A DNA stretch of 40,788 nt from JBBABP01 sp041657585 (GTDB lineage Bacteria > Patescibacteriota > Gracilibacteria > Absconditabacterales > Absconditicoccaceae), in assembly GCA_041657585.1 (NCBI GenBank), contig JBBABP010000003.1, positions 1 to 40,788 on the forward strand, in the 5' to 3' direction. The position numbers and the translations under genes are program-made. The notes under the pieces are model-generated. The model had not been told where the DNA came from. It saw only the letters and a program-made list of their open reading frames with translations, and searched no databases. Position 1 is the first letter of the stretch. Each line of letters starts with the position of its first letter. Shown piece by piece: positions 30,134-40,423 of this stretch.

Positions 30134-31563
30134 ATGCCAACCAAAATAGAAAATAACGAAAATAAAATTAATTCAGATATAAAGATTTGAAATAATAAAA
30201 ATAGTCAAAAAAACATATTACAAATTTTATCAGAAAAATCAAAAAAAGTCTGACAACTCACATCTAAATATAGAAAAATATTATTACTTGCTCTTTTATT
30301 AACAAGTTGAGGAATTGTATATAATTATTTAAACGAAAATAAAAAAGATATACGAGAAAAACATGATAAAAAACTTAATGAATTAGAAATAAAAAAAAAT
30401 AAATTTCGAAATAATCCAGATTTTTTCAAAAAATGACTTGAAGTAAAAAAAGAAAGATTATGAGAATGAGTAAACATTATTCGCGATGCACGATTAACTT
30501 TTTATGTTGTCACAAAAGATGATTTAACACAAATAAGAACACAAATAACAAAATCAAAGTGAAAGTGAAAATGAAAAAAGAAACAAATAATCAAAATCAA
30601 CAAAACAAATTACATTTTAGATAGAGACAAAATTAGACACAAACTATCAAAATTTTCAGATTTTAAATACTTAGAAAAAGACGAATATAAAAATAAAATA
30701 AAATGATTTAATATTCCAAAAGGGAATATAGACAAAGAAAGAATTAATGAAATTGAAAAATGAAAATTTTTTATACCAGTTCCTTTAGAGTCAGATATAA
30801 GAAAGTTTGAAGTTGATGAATTTGCAAAATATTGCAAAGAAGCAATAAAAGAAATGAAAGAAGATAAAATATATTGAAAAAGGATACAAGAACGATTAAA
30901 ACTTTATAATTGAAATGAGAATCAATTAACTATAGATATGATTGCTTTTGCCAGAAGCGAATCGACTGAAGAATATACAAATTTTGTACAACCGATATGA
31001 AGCGTAGAATTACATCGTCGAGAAGAGGGTAAATACAAAGAATTTTCTTTCACATACTTTCACATTCTTATGGAATGACCTTGATTAGATGCAAGAAAAA
31101 AATTATGATTAACTGAGTGACAATGCTATAATCCAAAAAATGCAGCTAAGTTGTTTTTGGCTTTTTGGATAGAAAAAAATAAATGAAATTTAAAAGGTTA
31201 TTTCCCATTAAGTGAAAATAATATTTGAAAAACATGAAAAAGATATAATTGATCAAATGCCTATACTCCTAAATTAAAAGCAAATCGAGCTTTTGTTTCA
31301 AAAGTAATAAATTGAAAAGTAAAATTATACAATTCTGAATAAAAAATCGCTGATTTAACAACAAATGACAACATTCATATATTTATAAAATTAAAGACAC
31401 TAAAATTTCAAAATCAAGAATTATTAGAGAGTTTAATTTGAACAAATATCCTAATTGCCCAAAAATAGATGAAGACAATATTACATTAAAAAATTGAAAA
31501 ATTATACCTAAAAATATGTATTTAATAGAATGAAATATTATTTATATTAATATAAAAAAATAG
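30134..31563 (+). pseudogene. Lysozyme-like transglycosylase with LysM-like tail, frameshifted near 31338
   Basis: N-terminal membrane segment (KILLLALLLTSGGIVYNYL) and charged linker, then MIAFARSESTEEYTNFVQPI with a likely catalytic Glu, and FTYFHILMEGPGLDARKKLG, LTEGQCYNPKNAAKLFLAFW, KRYNGSNAYTPK: SLT/lysozyme-like pattern. The first frame (30134-31342, 402 residues) stops at TAA 31340-31342. A second frame open across that stop and running to TAG 31561 encodes YIYKIKDTKISKSRIIREFN and NITLKNGKIIPKNMYLIEG, a LysM-like peptidoglycan-binding tail, without its own start codon. One inserted base near 31338 would join them. Either a real frameshift, a programmed slip, or a sequencing error. KANWAFV uses CGA. 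Confidence 0.7.
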
Positions 31564-31567
31564 TAAA

Positions 31568-32104
31568 TTATTTTAAAAATATTTTTTTCCATCGAGGTTT
31601 TCTATAAATCACATCTTCTATTTTTTCAACCTCTTTTTCTGTTTTTCTAACTTCTTTTTTAGTTTGCCCTACTTCTCATTCTATTTTTTCAATTTCATGT
31701 TCAGATTTTCAAATTGCAGATCAAAGCTCTTTTTGGACATTTTTTTCTACTTGCTCAATTTCTTGTTCAGCCTGATGTAATTCTCTATTAAGTCTGTTTA
31801 TATATTTTTTTATATGCTTATTAAATCTGGATTCCAATATCAATCACGAAATAGAAATAAACAATGGCACTCACAAAAAAGCATAAATAATCACAAACAC
31901 TCTTCACAGATCTGTATGCGGAGTAATATCTCAATATCAAATTGTTGCCATAGTTGTCATTACAAAATATATGGAATGAAAAAAAGATAATCATTCAACA
32001 AAATGAAAAATTACAGCTCAAGTAACAATAACCAATAAAATTATCAATATTTCACTAAATATTAAACTATTAAAGAATTTTTTTCATGCAGTTTTTACGC
32101 TCAT
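31568..32104 (-). CDS. Two-TM potassium channel with cytoplasmic coiled coil
   Basis: 178 residues. Two membrane segments (IFSEILIILLVIVTGAVIFH and VFVIIYAFLGVPLFISI) flank the pore helix and selectivity filter FVMTTMATIGYGDITP (residues ~48-62), the K+ channel signature. The C-terminal third is Glu/Lys-rich (EQEIEQVEKNVQKELG) and probably a tetramer-forming coiled coil; no RCK domain. It conducts K+. Convergent with the frameshifted hydrolase gene; the two stop codons are 4 nt apart. Confidence 0.92.
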
Positions 32105-32430
32105 TTTTAACTAGAACAATCTAAATTTTTTCAATCTTATTTTACTTTGAAACTTTTGCGGCTTTGAAACCTTTTTAGCTTCTTTATTTCGGATTATTCT
32201 ATTAATCGTATAAAAACCGCCGTAAACAATTTTTTCCATTTAAGTATTCCATATAATTATAACTAGAAATCCAAAAAAAGCAAATTTTCTTTTGTAATTT
32301 CATTAAAAATCAATATCTATATGATATATAATGGTTTGCAACAAAAAAAAGTTTAGCCTTTCAATTTTTTAATACCCGCCTACCGCAGGCAGGTTTTAGT
32401 TTTTTAATGTTTTAATTTTATAATTTTTTT
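32105..32430. other. Spacer with T-rich leader and palindrome
   Basis: 326 nt between the channel and the regulator. AGTTTAGCCTTTCAATTTTTTAA and TTTTAGTTTTTTAATG stretches surround the CCGCCTACCGCAGGCAGG palindrome at 32374-32394. The T-rich portion resembles leaders before thyA, nusG and others. No gene found. Confidence 0.6.
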
Positions 32431-32973
32431 ATGAATCTCGAAAAATTATTTTGAAGTAAGGCCAAAGTAGATATATTAAAATACTTGCTTTTCAAAAGAC
32501 AATGAGTTTCTATGAGAGCATTGGAAAGTGAACTTTCATGGACATTTCCTGCCATCAAAAAACAAATAGATTCATTAGACGAAGCTCAGGTAATAAATGT
32601 TAACAAAGATTGACAATGACGAGCGATAACAATTAAACCAGAATTTCATGAAAATATCAAAAACATATTTTTTTGTTGATTGAGAAATGAATTGATCGCT
32701 TTGTTTAGAACTTACGAAGTCATGATAGACAAATATTTTTTTGGTAAAAGATTTTGAATAGCTTTGGATATGGATCTGGTAGTAATTTACAAAAATTGCG
32801 AAAAACAACAAATCGACGTAATCAAAGAAAATATAAATGAAATCTTCAGAAAATATTTTATAGAAACAGTTTCTGTCGTGTTTATGTCGTTGGAAGAACG
32901 AGAAAAACGTTATAGATTAGCAGATAGATTTGTTTTGCAAATTATGAGAACCTTACCTCAAGAAAAAAAATAA
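32431..32973 (+). CDS. Winged-helix regulator with nucleotidyltransferase-like domain
   Basis: 180 residues. N-terminus: KVDILKYLLFKRQGVSMRAL with ALESELSWTFPAIKKQIDSL is a winged helix-turn-helix of the kind that reads DNA. C-terminus: GIALDMDLVVIYKNCEKQQ (nucleotidyltransferase-like or MNT-type fold without full catalytic triad visible) and YRLADRFVLQIM. Similar proteins are common in CPR but their targets are unknown. Could be transcriptional control or a toxin-antitoxin part; no partner is adjacent. Confidence 0.7.
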
Positions 32974-33097
32974 TAATTAGGGACAAGGAAAAAAGTATAA
33001 AGGGACAAGGAAAAAATAACGAGTAAATTTACCTTTCTACTTTCCACTTTTCACTTTTACCTTTCACCTTTTACCTTTCACCTTTTAATCTTTATTC
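32974..33097. repeat. Purine/pyrimidine low-complexity repeats
   Basis: AGGGACAAGGAAAAAA twice, then CTTTTCACTTTTACC-type repeats. Like 11405-11460. A hairpin between the two halves may terminate the regulator transcript. Confidence 0.6.
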
Positions 33098-33832
33098 ATG
33101 CCAGAAATATTGTTAGATCAAATCATTTGATACACAATCTGAGCGAAAGAAATGATCAATGGCTTAACTTCCAAAAAAGATAAAAAATTTAATCTTGCAA
33201 TTTTGCCATTTGGCGAAGGATTTTATACTGGGATATTACAATCAGCTTGATATATGCTTTTAAAAAAAAGTGCAAAAAATCTAGCAACTATCCATATACA
33301 AAATGATAATCCAAAATCAATAAATATAAATCTGAACGATATTTTATGTTCATTTTGAAACTCACGAAAGCCACAAAAAAATATTCAAACACTAATCAAA
33401 AAATATAAATTCAAATCTACACACACAACAATAGCAAACGAAATCAAAACTCAAACTCCGTTTATCGATGTTTTGACTGAGACTAAAGAAATTTTGGATA
33501 TTTGAATATGAAAAGAAATCCAAAAAGAAACGATTAACAATTTTCTAAAATTTATAAAAGAAAATAAATCAGATTATAATTTTGTTTTTTTATCAAATCT
33601 AAATCAAAAAATCGACCACAAAACTGGGAAAAAAGAAGATAAACAAATATTACTAGATCTGATGAACAAAAAAATAAGCGACAATGTGAAAAATAATTTT
33701 TTGTTGGTTTATCTATTCCAAGAAAGCGTGAAAGCAACTAAATCTCAAGCAGATATTATAGCTTATTCAAACTCTGGTGATTATTGATGAAATTCCAAAT
33801 TCACAAACTGATATTGATGCGTTTTGGGGTAA
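33098..33832 (+). CDS. MEMO1-like protein (AmmeMemoRadiSam B type)
   Basis: 244 residues. ILPFGEGFYTGILQSAGYML resembles the N-terminal PHAGYxYSG segment, FVFLSNLNQKIDH the middle SSDLSH-like motif, and IIAYSNSGDYGGNSKFTNGY the C-terminal YANSGD...GY element of the MEMO family. Metal-binding His and Cys residues of the family are only partly recognisable, so the enzymatic centre may be altered. Function in CPR unknown. It begins just after a repeat-rich spacer and lies 91 nt upstream of secE. Confidence 0.6.
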
Positions 33833-33923
33833 AAATTATATTTTTAATTTTCACTTGAAAATCAAGTTCACTTTGTTAAAAGTAGGCAGTTAAAATTTTT
33901 TTATTGTAAAAAAAATTATTAAA

Positions 33924-34106
33924 ATGATGCAGTTTATCTATGACAGCTTAGATACTGTCAAAAAAATGAAGTTCCCTACAAAAAAAGATTTTATTAATCT
34001 GACAATTGCCATATTCGCTATGGTTATCGTAGCATGATTTTTTTTCGTTGCTACTGATACTATATTTTCTGGTCTTTATAAACGATTTTTCACTGTTATG
34101 CAATAA
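33924..34106 (+). CDS. secE: Protein translocase subunit SecE
   Basis: 60 residues: amphipathic helix SLDTVKKMKFPTKKDFI then one membrane segment LTIAIFAMVIVAGFFFVATD, the minimal SecE. It stabilises SecY in the SecYEG channel. Placed directly before nusG, as in most bacteria. Confidence 0.88.
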
Positions 34107-34138
34107 TTTTTTAATCTTTTAATTTTTCAATTGTAATC

Positions 34139-34720
34139 ATGCAAAAAGGAGAAATAAATACAGTAGAGATCAAAAGACAAATTGAAGATAATGATCCAAA
34201 ACGATATGTTTTGAGTGTTGTTTCATGACAGGAAGAACTTGTAATAGAAAATCTCAAAGAGAGAATAAAAAAACAAAATATATGAGATTCTGTGATAGAT
34301 TTTATGTCTCCAATGATCAACGAAACTTCAGTGAAAAAATGAGAAAAAATAGTCAAACAAAAAAAAATATATCCTTGATACGTTTTTATCAAATCAAAAA
34401 TGAATGACAAAGTCCGATATATTATTAGAAACACGCCTTGAGTAAGATTAATAGTTTGAGCAGAAACTCGCCCAATTCCATTAACTGACGAAGAATATGA
34501 AAGAATAATTAATCAGATCAAAAAATCACAAGAAAGATCTGAACTCACAGTACCTTTCAAAGAGTGAGATTTAGTATTGTTAAAAACATGAGATTTTAAA
34601 TGAATGAAGGGCCTACTTAGAAATGTTGATGTAGACAAATGAACTGTAGTTGTAAATATTGAAATGTTATGAAGATTGACTCCAGTAGTTATAGATATAG
34701 ATAAAATAGAGTTGATGTAG
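34139..34720 (+). CDS. nusG: Transcription termination/antitermination factor NusG
   Basis: 193 residues. NGN domain: K-W-YVLSVVSGQEELVIENL (Trp is CGA at 34202, the conserved Trp of KWYV), KIYPGYVFIKSKMNDK, NTPGVRLIVG. C-terminal KOW domain: VPFKEGDLVLLKTGDFKGMKG. It binds RNA polymerase and couples transcription to ribosome and Rho. The leader is T-rich (34107-34138). Confidence 0.95.
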
Positions 34721-34735
34721 GATTTAGGTAAGGAT

Positions 34736-34756
34736 TACGATTCAATCCTTTGCTTC
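34736..34756 (+). promoter_or_regulatory. Hairpin between nusG and the next gene
   Basis: AAGGATT-ACGATTC-AATCCTT, a 7-bp stem with a 7-nt loop in the 63-nt spacer. Possibly an attenuator or processing site. Confidence 0.4.
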
Positions 34757-34783
34757 TTCTAAATTTTACCTTTAAAAGCAAAT

Positions 34784-35503
34784 ATGCACACACAAGATAA
34801 AAAAATAGTCAGATTAGCTATGGTCATATTATTTTTGTCTTTGATGCTGGTTTACGTATTGCTTTATCAAATCAAATGAAAACAATTAAATAACATAAAC
34901 GAAAACACAAATTTGTCATGAAAAAACATTTTAATAACAGCAATACAAAGCTGACAACAAAAAGAAAAAACAATACCTATAATGAAAGAATCAGATTCAA
35001 ATTTTGGGTTTAATTATACGAGCTGAAATAATTTAAATTCACAAACCCAAACTTGAAATACAAAAACATTAAGCTGACAAATATCCGCATCAAATTGAAT
35101 TCAAAATTTAACATGAAAAAAAATATACGAATACATTAAAATATTATCTTGAACAGAAGTTTATTATTGAAATTTGGAATCAATAGAAAAATTGTGAATT
35201 AAATATCAATACGCACTCAAAGATAATAAAAATATATATTATATTTATCTTGGAAATCCTGTTTACGATTTTGATAGTTTGTTAAGAAAACTTTGATGAA
35301 CTACTCACACATTAGCAACAGAACAAGATATATTAAAAAACAAATTATTTGGCGACAAGGTCGTGTTCTTAAATTTACCTGAATATAAAGACAAAACAGT
35401 TTTGCTTTTGATCACGGTCAATAACGAAATGCGATTAATTCAAATTGACGTCAAAACATATTACAAATCAAAAACATATCTACAATCTTTATTTATTGAT
35501 TAA
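34784..35503 (+). CDS. Single-TM anchored protein of unknown function inside the nusG-rplK operon
   Basis: 239 residues. A membrane segment (LAMVILFLSLMLVYVLLY) near the N-terminus, then a Ser/Thr/Gly/Asn-rich linker (TGNTKTLSGQISASNG) and a C-terminal extracytoplasmic domain with NIYYIYLGNPVYDFDSLLRKL, KVVFLNLPEYKDKTVLLLI and a Tyr/Lys-rich tail. It is in the same direction as secE-nusG and rplK-rplA and 9 nt before rplK, so it belongs to this operon. No family recognised. Its position suggests a role at the ribosome-translocon interface, but this is only context. Confidence 0.7.
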
Positions 35504-35512
35504 ATTATTAAA

Positions 35513-35956
35513 ATGGCTTGAAAAATTATAAACACATTAAACCTAGAAGTACCAGCGGGTAAGGCACAACCATCTCCTCCACTTTGACCAATGCTTTGAG
35601 CAAATGGCGTAAACATCTGACAATTTATCAAAGAGTTCAACGAAAAAACAATGGAACTTATGAAAAGTTTCGGATGAGCTGAAGTAAAAGTAAAAGCAAA
35701 AGTTATAGTTTATGCAGATAGAACTTTCCATTTGGAAATATGAAGTCCTGTCACATCAAATTTAATTTTATGGAAAATTAACCAACCAAAAGGTTCTTGA
35801 GAACCAAACAAAACAAAAATCTGAAAATTAACAAGAAAAGATTTGGAAGAAATAGCAGAATTTAAAAAGGCAGATATGAATTCTGAAAATATGGATTCTA
35901 TGATCAAGGCAATTGCTTGAACAGCAAGAAATATGTGAGTAGAAGTTCAATTATAA
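35513..35956 (+). CDS. rplK: 50S ribosomal protein L11
   Basis: 147 residues, full length. Pro-rich AQPSPPLGPMLGANGVNI loop, then QFIKEFNEKT and the C-terminal RKDLEEIAEFKKADMN and TARNMGVEV. Ten of fourteen glycines are TGA. Binds the 23S GTPase centre. 10 nt after the upstream unknown gene. Confidence 0.97.
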
Positions 35957-36067
35957 AATAAATTTATAATTCGTAATTTGTAATTCGTAATTTGTAATTT
36001 AATTAAATAAACGGGAGTCCGCTAAAGCAGACGCTATTACCGATTTTAAATATTAATAATTTAAAAA
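35957..36067 (+). promoter_or_regulatory. Spacer before rplA with direct repeats and a hairpin
   Basis: Direct repeats of AATTCGTAATTTGTAATT (35968-36000), then GTCCGCT-AA-AGCAGAC (about 36016-36032), an imperfect hairpin with one mismatch. Might be an L1-responsive leader; not proven. Confidence 0.35.
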
Positions 36068-36748
36068 ATGGCTAAACACTGAAAAAAGTACAATGAATCA
36101 AAAAAATTAATTGATTCAAACAAAGCTTATCCAATTGTAGAAGCAGCAGAATTAATTAAAAAAATTACTTATGCTAAATTTGGCGGAAGTATAGAAATCG
36201 CAGTTAGAACAAATGCAAATCCAAAATTTAATGATCAAATGATCAGGGCAACAACTATCTTACCTCATTGAACTGGTAAGTCAAAAAAAATCGCAGTTTT
36301 CGTTTCTGAAGACAAAGTTGCCGAAGCCAAAAAAGCTTGAGCAGATATTGCATGAAATGAAGTTCTTTTAACTGACATCAAGGCAAATAAATTTGATTTT
36401 GATATTTTAATAACTACTCCTGATCACATCAGAGATTTAGCAAGTGTAGCTAAACAACTTTGACCAAAATGATTGATGCCATCTCCAAAAGCATGAACAG
36501 TAGTTCAAAATATTACTCAAGCTATTGAAGAATTTAAAAAATGAAAAATAGAATTTAAATTGGACAAAACTTGAAACATCAATGTTGGAATAGGAAAAAC
36601 ATCTTTCACTGTTGAGCAAATTCAAGAAAATATAAATGCATTTCTAAAAGCACTTGAAGAAAACAAACCAATCTGAGTAAAATGAAAGCTGATCAAAAAA
36701 ATAGTTATTTCATCAACAATGTCTCCTTGAATCCAAATTCAATATTAA
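36068..36748 (+). CDS. rplA: 50S ribosomal protein L1
   Basis: 226 residues. KFGGSIEIAVRTNANPKFND and MIRATTILPHGTGK, AVFVSEDKVAEAKKAGADI, GLMPSPKAGTV, KLDKTGNINVGIGK and SSTMSPGIQIQY reproduce the L1 family. Part of the 50S stalk; L1 usually represses its own operon. Followed by a lipoprotein rather than rplJ/rplL. Confidence 0.97.
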
Positions 36749-36785
36749 AAACAAAACATATTTTTTTATCCATTAATTAAATTAA

Positions 36786-38072
36786 ATGAAAAAATATTTA
36801 ATCTGAATATTTATTTTTTCTTTTTTCTTAATTGGATGTGTTTTTGCTGGCACTTGATTAAATTTATATCTAAACTGAAAATTTGAATATCTAACAAAAA
36901 ATAATCCATTATTTAGTTGAGCAGTTCTAAATGTTTTGATATACGATGAAAGTTGAACTCAAATTTGAAACACAAAAAATCAAGAAAAATCAGCTTATTT
37001 TCCAAGTGAGCCAAAACAAACAACAAACACAGATAGTAAATGAGTGATAATTTCAGAAGTGTTTTTTAATTGAGCTGACGAATGGATTGAACTTACAAAT
37101 ATTTGATGAGAAACTTTTTCTTGAGTGTTGAGTATTTCGTGAGTTAAATCGTCTTTGGTTAAAAAACCTTTTACAATATTGCCAAAAAAATCTGTTTTGA
37201 TTTGAGATAATTTAAGTCAGATTTTGAATAAAGTTTATATTGTTTATTCATGACTTGGACTTTCAATTCCAGATACATCAGAAATCAATGTTAGCTTAAT
37301 TTTTTCTTGAACTGAAATTGATAATTTTTTTGTTTCTTCTTGAATTGTAAAAAATTTACAACCAGGCATTTCATTCGAAAAACGCTCTATTTGAAATTCC
37401 TACTACACAATAATTTGAGCTTCTATCGATAGAAAAATCAATATCTCCTGAGATCGAATCGCTAATCCATGATTCTTCAATGATTTTATTACAGGATGGA
37501 CAATATCAACTTGAGTAAAATTTGATCGATATGAAATCAATAATTTACCATCAAAAGATATCAACATTTTTAAATTAAATTTTTTATTAACTACATGAAC
37601 GATAAATGATATCTTCAATTCATATGTAAATCCAATAGATACATTATTGATAAATAGATACTATATAAAATTAGTTAATTTGTCTTGATTATATCTCAAA
37701 GCAGCTGACGTTAATTGAGATTGAAAAGTGAATCCAATTGATGCATTATTAATAAACAGATATTATATAAAAACAATAAATAATTTTGTCGCATGATTAT
37801 ATGTTTTTGAAGAGAGAGATATGGCCGTATGTTTATCATCAGATGGGATAACAATAAATGAAAATGAAATAACAAATTGCAAAAATAAATATAACACAAA
37901 ATTGTGAACATCGGCAAAAAACAATCCAATAATCCTTATAGCAATACTGAAAGATTGAGGATATCTTGCTGGCAGTAAAGATACTTATTTAAATTCAGAT
38001 TCGAAATTTTTTAATAACGATCCTATTTATATCAAAACATTACACGTTTGAGATGTAAATGGAGGAAAATAA
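36786..38072 (+). CDS. Lipoprotein with lamin-tail domain and dockerin-like repeats
   Basis: 428 residues. Signal IGIFIFSFFLIGC with lipobox LIGC, so lipidation at Cys18 is likely. A lamin-tail (LTD) domain follows: VIISEVFFNGADEWIELTN, then GVKSSLVKKPFTILPKKS and VLIGDNLS. Near residue 300 a dockerin type I tandem: first, degenerate, SYVNPIDTLLINRYYIK; second AADVNGDGKVNPIDALLINR with a full DxNxDGxxNxxD calcium loop. After it a Cys-containing tail. Dockerins dock onto cohesins, so this is a surface protein that may assemble a protein complex. No cohesin is visible in the window. Confidence 0.88.
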
Positions 38073-38096
38073 TCTGATTTAATTTTAATTAAAATC

Positions 38097-38150
38097 GCCC
38101 CTCTATTTTAGAGGGCCTGCCTGCCGGTAGGCAGGGTTGGGGGAGTAAAT
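38097..38150. repeat. Hairpin repeat GCCCCTCTATTTTAGAGGGCCTGC, copy 2
   Basis: Same as 25716 with a GCCTGCCTGCCGGTAGGC insert. Sits between convergent genes 38072 and 38183 and may serve as terminator. Confidence 0.8.
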
Positions 38151-38182
38151 TTAAAAGATTGAATTTTATGTATCAAGAAATT

Positions 38183-38512
38183 TTATCCTAAACACTTATC
38201 AATTTTTCATTGGTAAATATTTTTTGGATTGGCTCAAATTACAGTATCCAGATGTTCTCAATCCTTGATAATAAATACCGCCGGTATAGAAGAAACTTGG
38301 AATTGTGATGCCAATTCGTTATTTTCATCAACATTAACTTTCACAATTTTTACATTTTTGCCAGCATTATCTTTTTCTAATTCTTCCATAATTGGTCAAA
38401 TCATTCTACAAGGCCCACACCACTCTGCCCAAAAATCCAAAACCACAACTCATTTGTAGTCCATTACTTCTTTTTTAAATTGATCTACTCAATTTACATG
38501 AATCAAACTCAT
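38183..38512 (-). CDS. trxA: Thioredoxin
   Basis: 109 residues. FWAEWCGPCRMIGPIMEEL (Cys32/Cys35), VKVNVDENNELASQFQVSS with cis-Pro in SIPAVF. Cytoplasmic disulfide reductant, paired with TrxB just upstream. Intact and of normal size. Confidence 0.96.
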
Positions 38513-38554
38513 TTTTTTATCATTAACAATTAAAATATATAAAGAGCCACAAAG

Positions 38555-38652
38555 CATGAAAAGCCCTAAAGCTTTAAAAGGACTTTATTACTTTCTATAG
38601 CTTTTTTAGCTTTTATTGCTTTCTTAACTTTTATTGCTTTCTTAGCTTTTTA
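38555..38652. repeat. AAAGC/GCTTT repeat between trxA and trxB
   Basis: AAGCCCTAAAGC then CTATAGCTTTTTTAGC units, same family as 6942. It overlaps the trxB stop codon (38642-38644). Confidence 0.75.
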
Positions 38653-39583
38653 ATCACATTAAATACTTCTCACATTCCAGCGCAGCCATACAACCAGTTC
38701 AAGCAGACGTAATGGCCTGTCTATATTTTTTATCTTGAACATCTCCTGAAGCAAATACTCATTTTACACTTGTTTGAGTTGTTCAAAACTTAGTTATAAT
38801 ATAACCATCGTTGTCCAAATCTAATTGTCAGAATAAAAAATCTGTGTTAGGTTTGTGTCCAATAGCATAAAATAAACCAGAACAATCAATCTGACTTTCA
38901 ATTTTAGTCTGATTATTAATTATTTTTACTCAACTTAATAAGCTATCTCCAACAGCTTTTATAACCTCAGTATTTCGCATAATTTCAATTTTAGGATTAT
39001 TCAACGCCCTATCTTGCATTATTATTGACGCCCTCAAAACATCTCTTCTAACTATAACTATGACTTTTGATGCAAAATGAGTCAAGTGAATGGCCTCTTC
39101 AATAGCAACATCTCATCATCAAACCACTACCAAAACTTTATCTTTGAAAATTGGCAAAGAGCCATCGCAAATAGCACAAGCAGAAATTCATCTTTGTCGA
39201 TATTCTTTATCTCAAGGGATATCCAAACGTTTGGCTATAGCTCCAGTTGCAATAATTATTGATTTAGTTTGTGTCATTTCATCTCACGAAAAAACTTCAT
39301 AAGGAAATTTTTTTAAATCAACTTTATCAATATTTTTAGTCTGAATTTTAGTTCAATAATTCAAACTTTGCTGTCTCATTTTGTTCATTAATAAAGTTCA
39401 ATTTATTCATTCAGGAAATCAAGGAAAATTTTCCACAACAGTAGTTGTAGTTAATTGTCATCAAGCTGGCATACCTCAAGCCATAAATCACTCAAACATA
39501 ATCGGATTTAAATTTGCTCTAGCTACATAAATTGCAGCAGTATGTCACGCTGGTCAAGATCAGATTATTACAACATTTTCCAT
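38642..39583 (-). CDS. trxB: Thioredoxin reductase
   Basis: 313 residues. FAD-binding GSGPAGHTAAIYVARA, redox Cys136/Cys139 in SACAICDG, NADPH-binding VVVGGGDVAIEEA, and C-terminal FAD GVFASGDVQDKKYRQAIT. Reduces TrxA with NADPH. W129 is CGA at a position that is an aromatic in the family. Stop codon in a GCTTT repeat. Confidence 0.95.
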
Positions 39584-39715
39584 AATTAATTTTTTTGATA
39601 TAAACAAGTGAACTAATGTTTATTTATTTGTTTGTTTTTTTCAACAATATTAACAATAATAAAAATATAATCATTATTTCATGTTTAAATATTTTATAAT
39701 ATAGTCAATGATTTG

Positions 39716-39788
39716 GTTCTTACAAATTGTTTGAGCTGGGTACATTCATAAAAAGCAGATATAACAATATAGCGAGACTTGTAAGAAC
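39716..39788 (+). ncRNA. Candidate structured RNA with 10-bp terminal stem
   Basis: GTTCTTACAA (39716-39725) pairs perfectly with TTGTAAGAAC (39779-39788). TATAAT lies about 16 nt before. Length 73 nt and inner GAGCTGGGTA resembles a tRNA D arm, but no T arm or anticodon arm can be drawn, so not a canonical tRNA. Confidence 0.4.
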
Positions 39789-39842
39789 TAGACTTTTTTG
39801 CTTACTTTTTGGGGCAATGCCAAAAAGTGAGTCTGCGAAGCA
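39788..39842 (+). repeat. 55-bp dispersed hairpin repeat, copy 2
   Basis: Differs from the 15020 copy at two bases, and it abuts the 3' arm of the structured element. Confidence 0.9.
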
Positions 39843-39975
39843 ATAACAGAATTAGTAATTGTTAACAAAAAAAATAGAGTAATCTTAAAAGTTAAAGTAA
39901 ATTTTTTTTTGACAATTAAATTCATTTCCGTATAATCAACTATAACAAAACATAATTTAATTATTTTCAACTCAC

Positions 39976-40419
39976 ATGAAAGTAGTCTATCCAAAAAATA
40001 TAAAAAAATGATTATTAGCCTGAATGAATTTTTCAATCTGACCATTAAATATTTCCATTACTCAATTATTTATTTTGGCATTGTGAATAGCTTTAGCTCT
40101 TGTGACATTTAATGCATTTTGAAAATCATGATCCAAAGCATTGTGAATGCTTTTGGGAATTATTATTTTTATAATATTTGTTGTTATCGCTTTCTTTAAT
40201 ATTTCAGAGCTGACATTAATTCCATTTTTAGCAAAATTATTTAGAAATTATTTTTTTGATACAAACAGAAAATTCCAAATTAATCACGATAAAGATAATC
40301 CAACAGATATTTTGATCAAAGAAGCCAAAACAAAAGACGAAAAACAATTAATAACACAAAAAACAGATGTTCTTGATAAAGAAGCAATAAAAAATATAGA
40401 AAAATGATGACTTATATAA
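39976..40419 (+). CDS. Two-TM membrane protein, PrgI-like
   Basis: 147 residues. A short N-terminal cytoplasmic part (YPKNIKKGLLAGMNFSIGP) leads to two membrane segments (TQLFILALGIALALVTF and LLGIIIFIIFVVIAFF), then a Lys/Asp-rich cytoplasmic tail (DKDNPTDILIKEAKTKDEKQ). The size and topology recall the PrgI/VirB3-like subunit found next to VirB4 ATPases in CPR T4SS-like clusters. Homology is not certain. Confidence 0.6.
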
Positions 40420-40423
40420 ATAG

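Larger units (their letters stand above)
39584..39975. other. Divergent spacer with candidate RNA and repeat
   Basis: 392 nt between trxB and the next plus gene. Contains TATAAT at 39695-39700, a 73-nt inverted-repeat element (39716-39788), and the second 55-bp repeat. No gene. Confidence 0.7.

Noticed and set aside
39716..39788. Canonical tRNA
   Set aside because: Acceptor-like stem and length fit, but no T arm with TTCRA and no anticodon stem can be drawn.
39788..40045. Minus-strand reading frame over the repeat and two-TM gene start
   Set aside because: It crosses a dispersed repeat and overlaps the coherent plus-strand two-TM gene.
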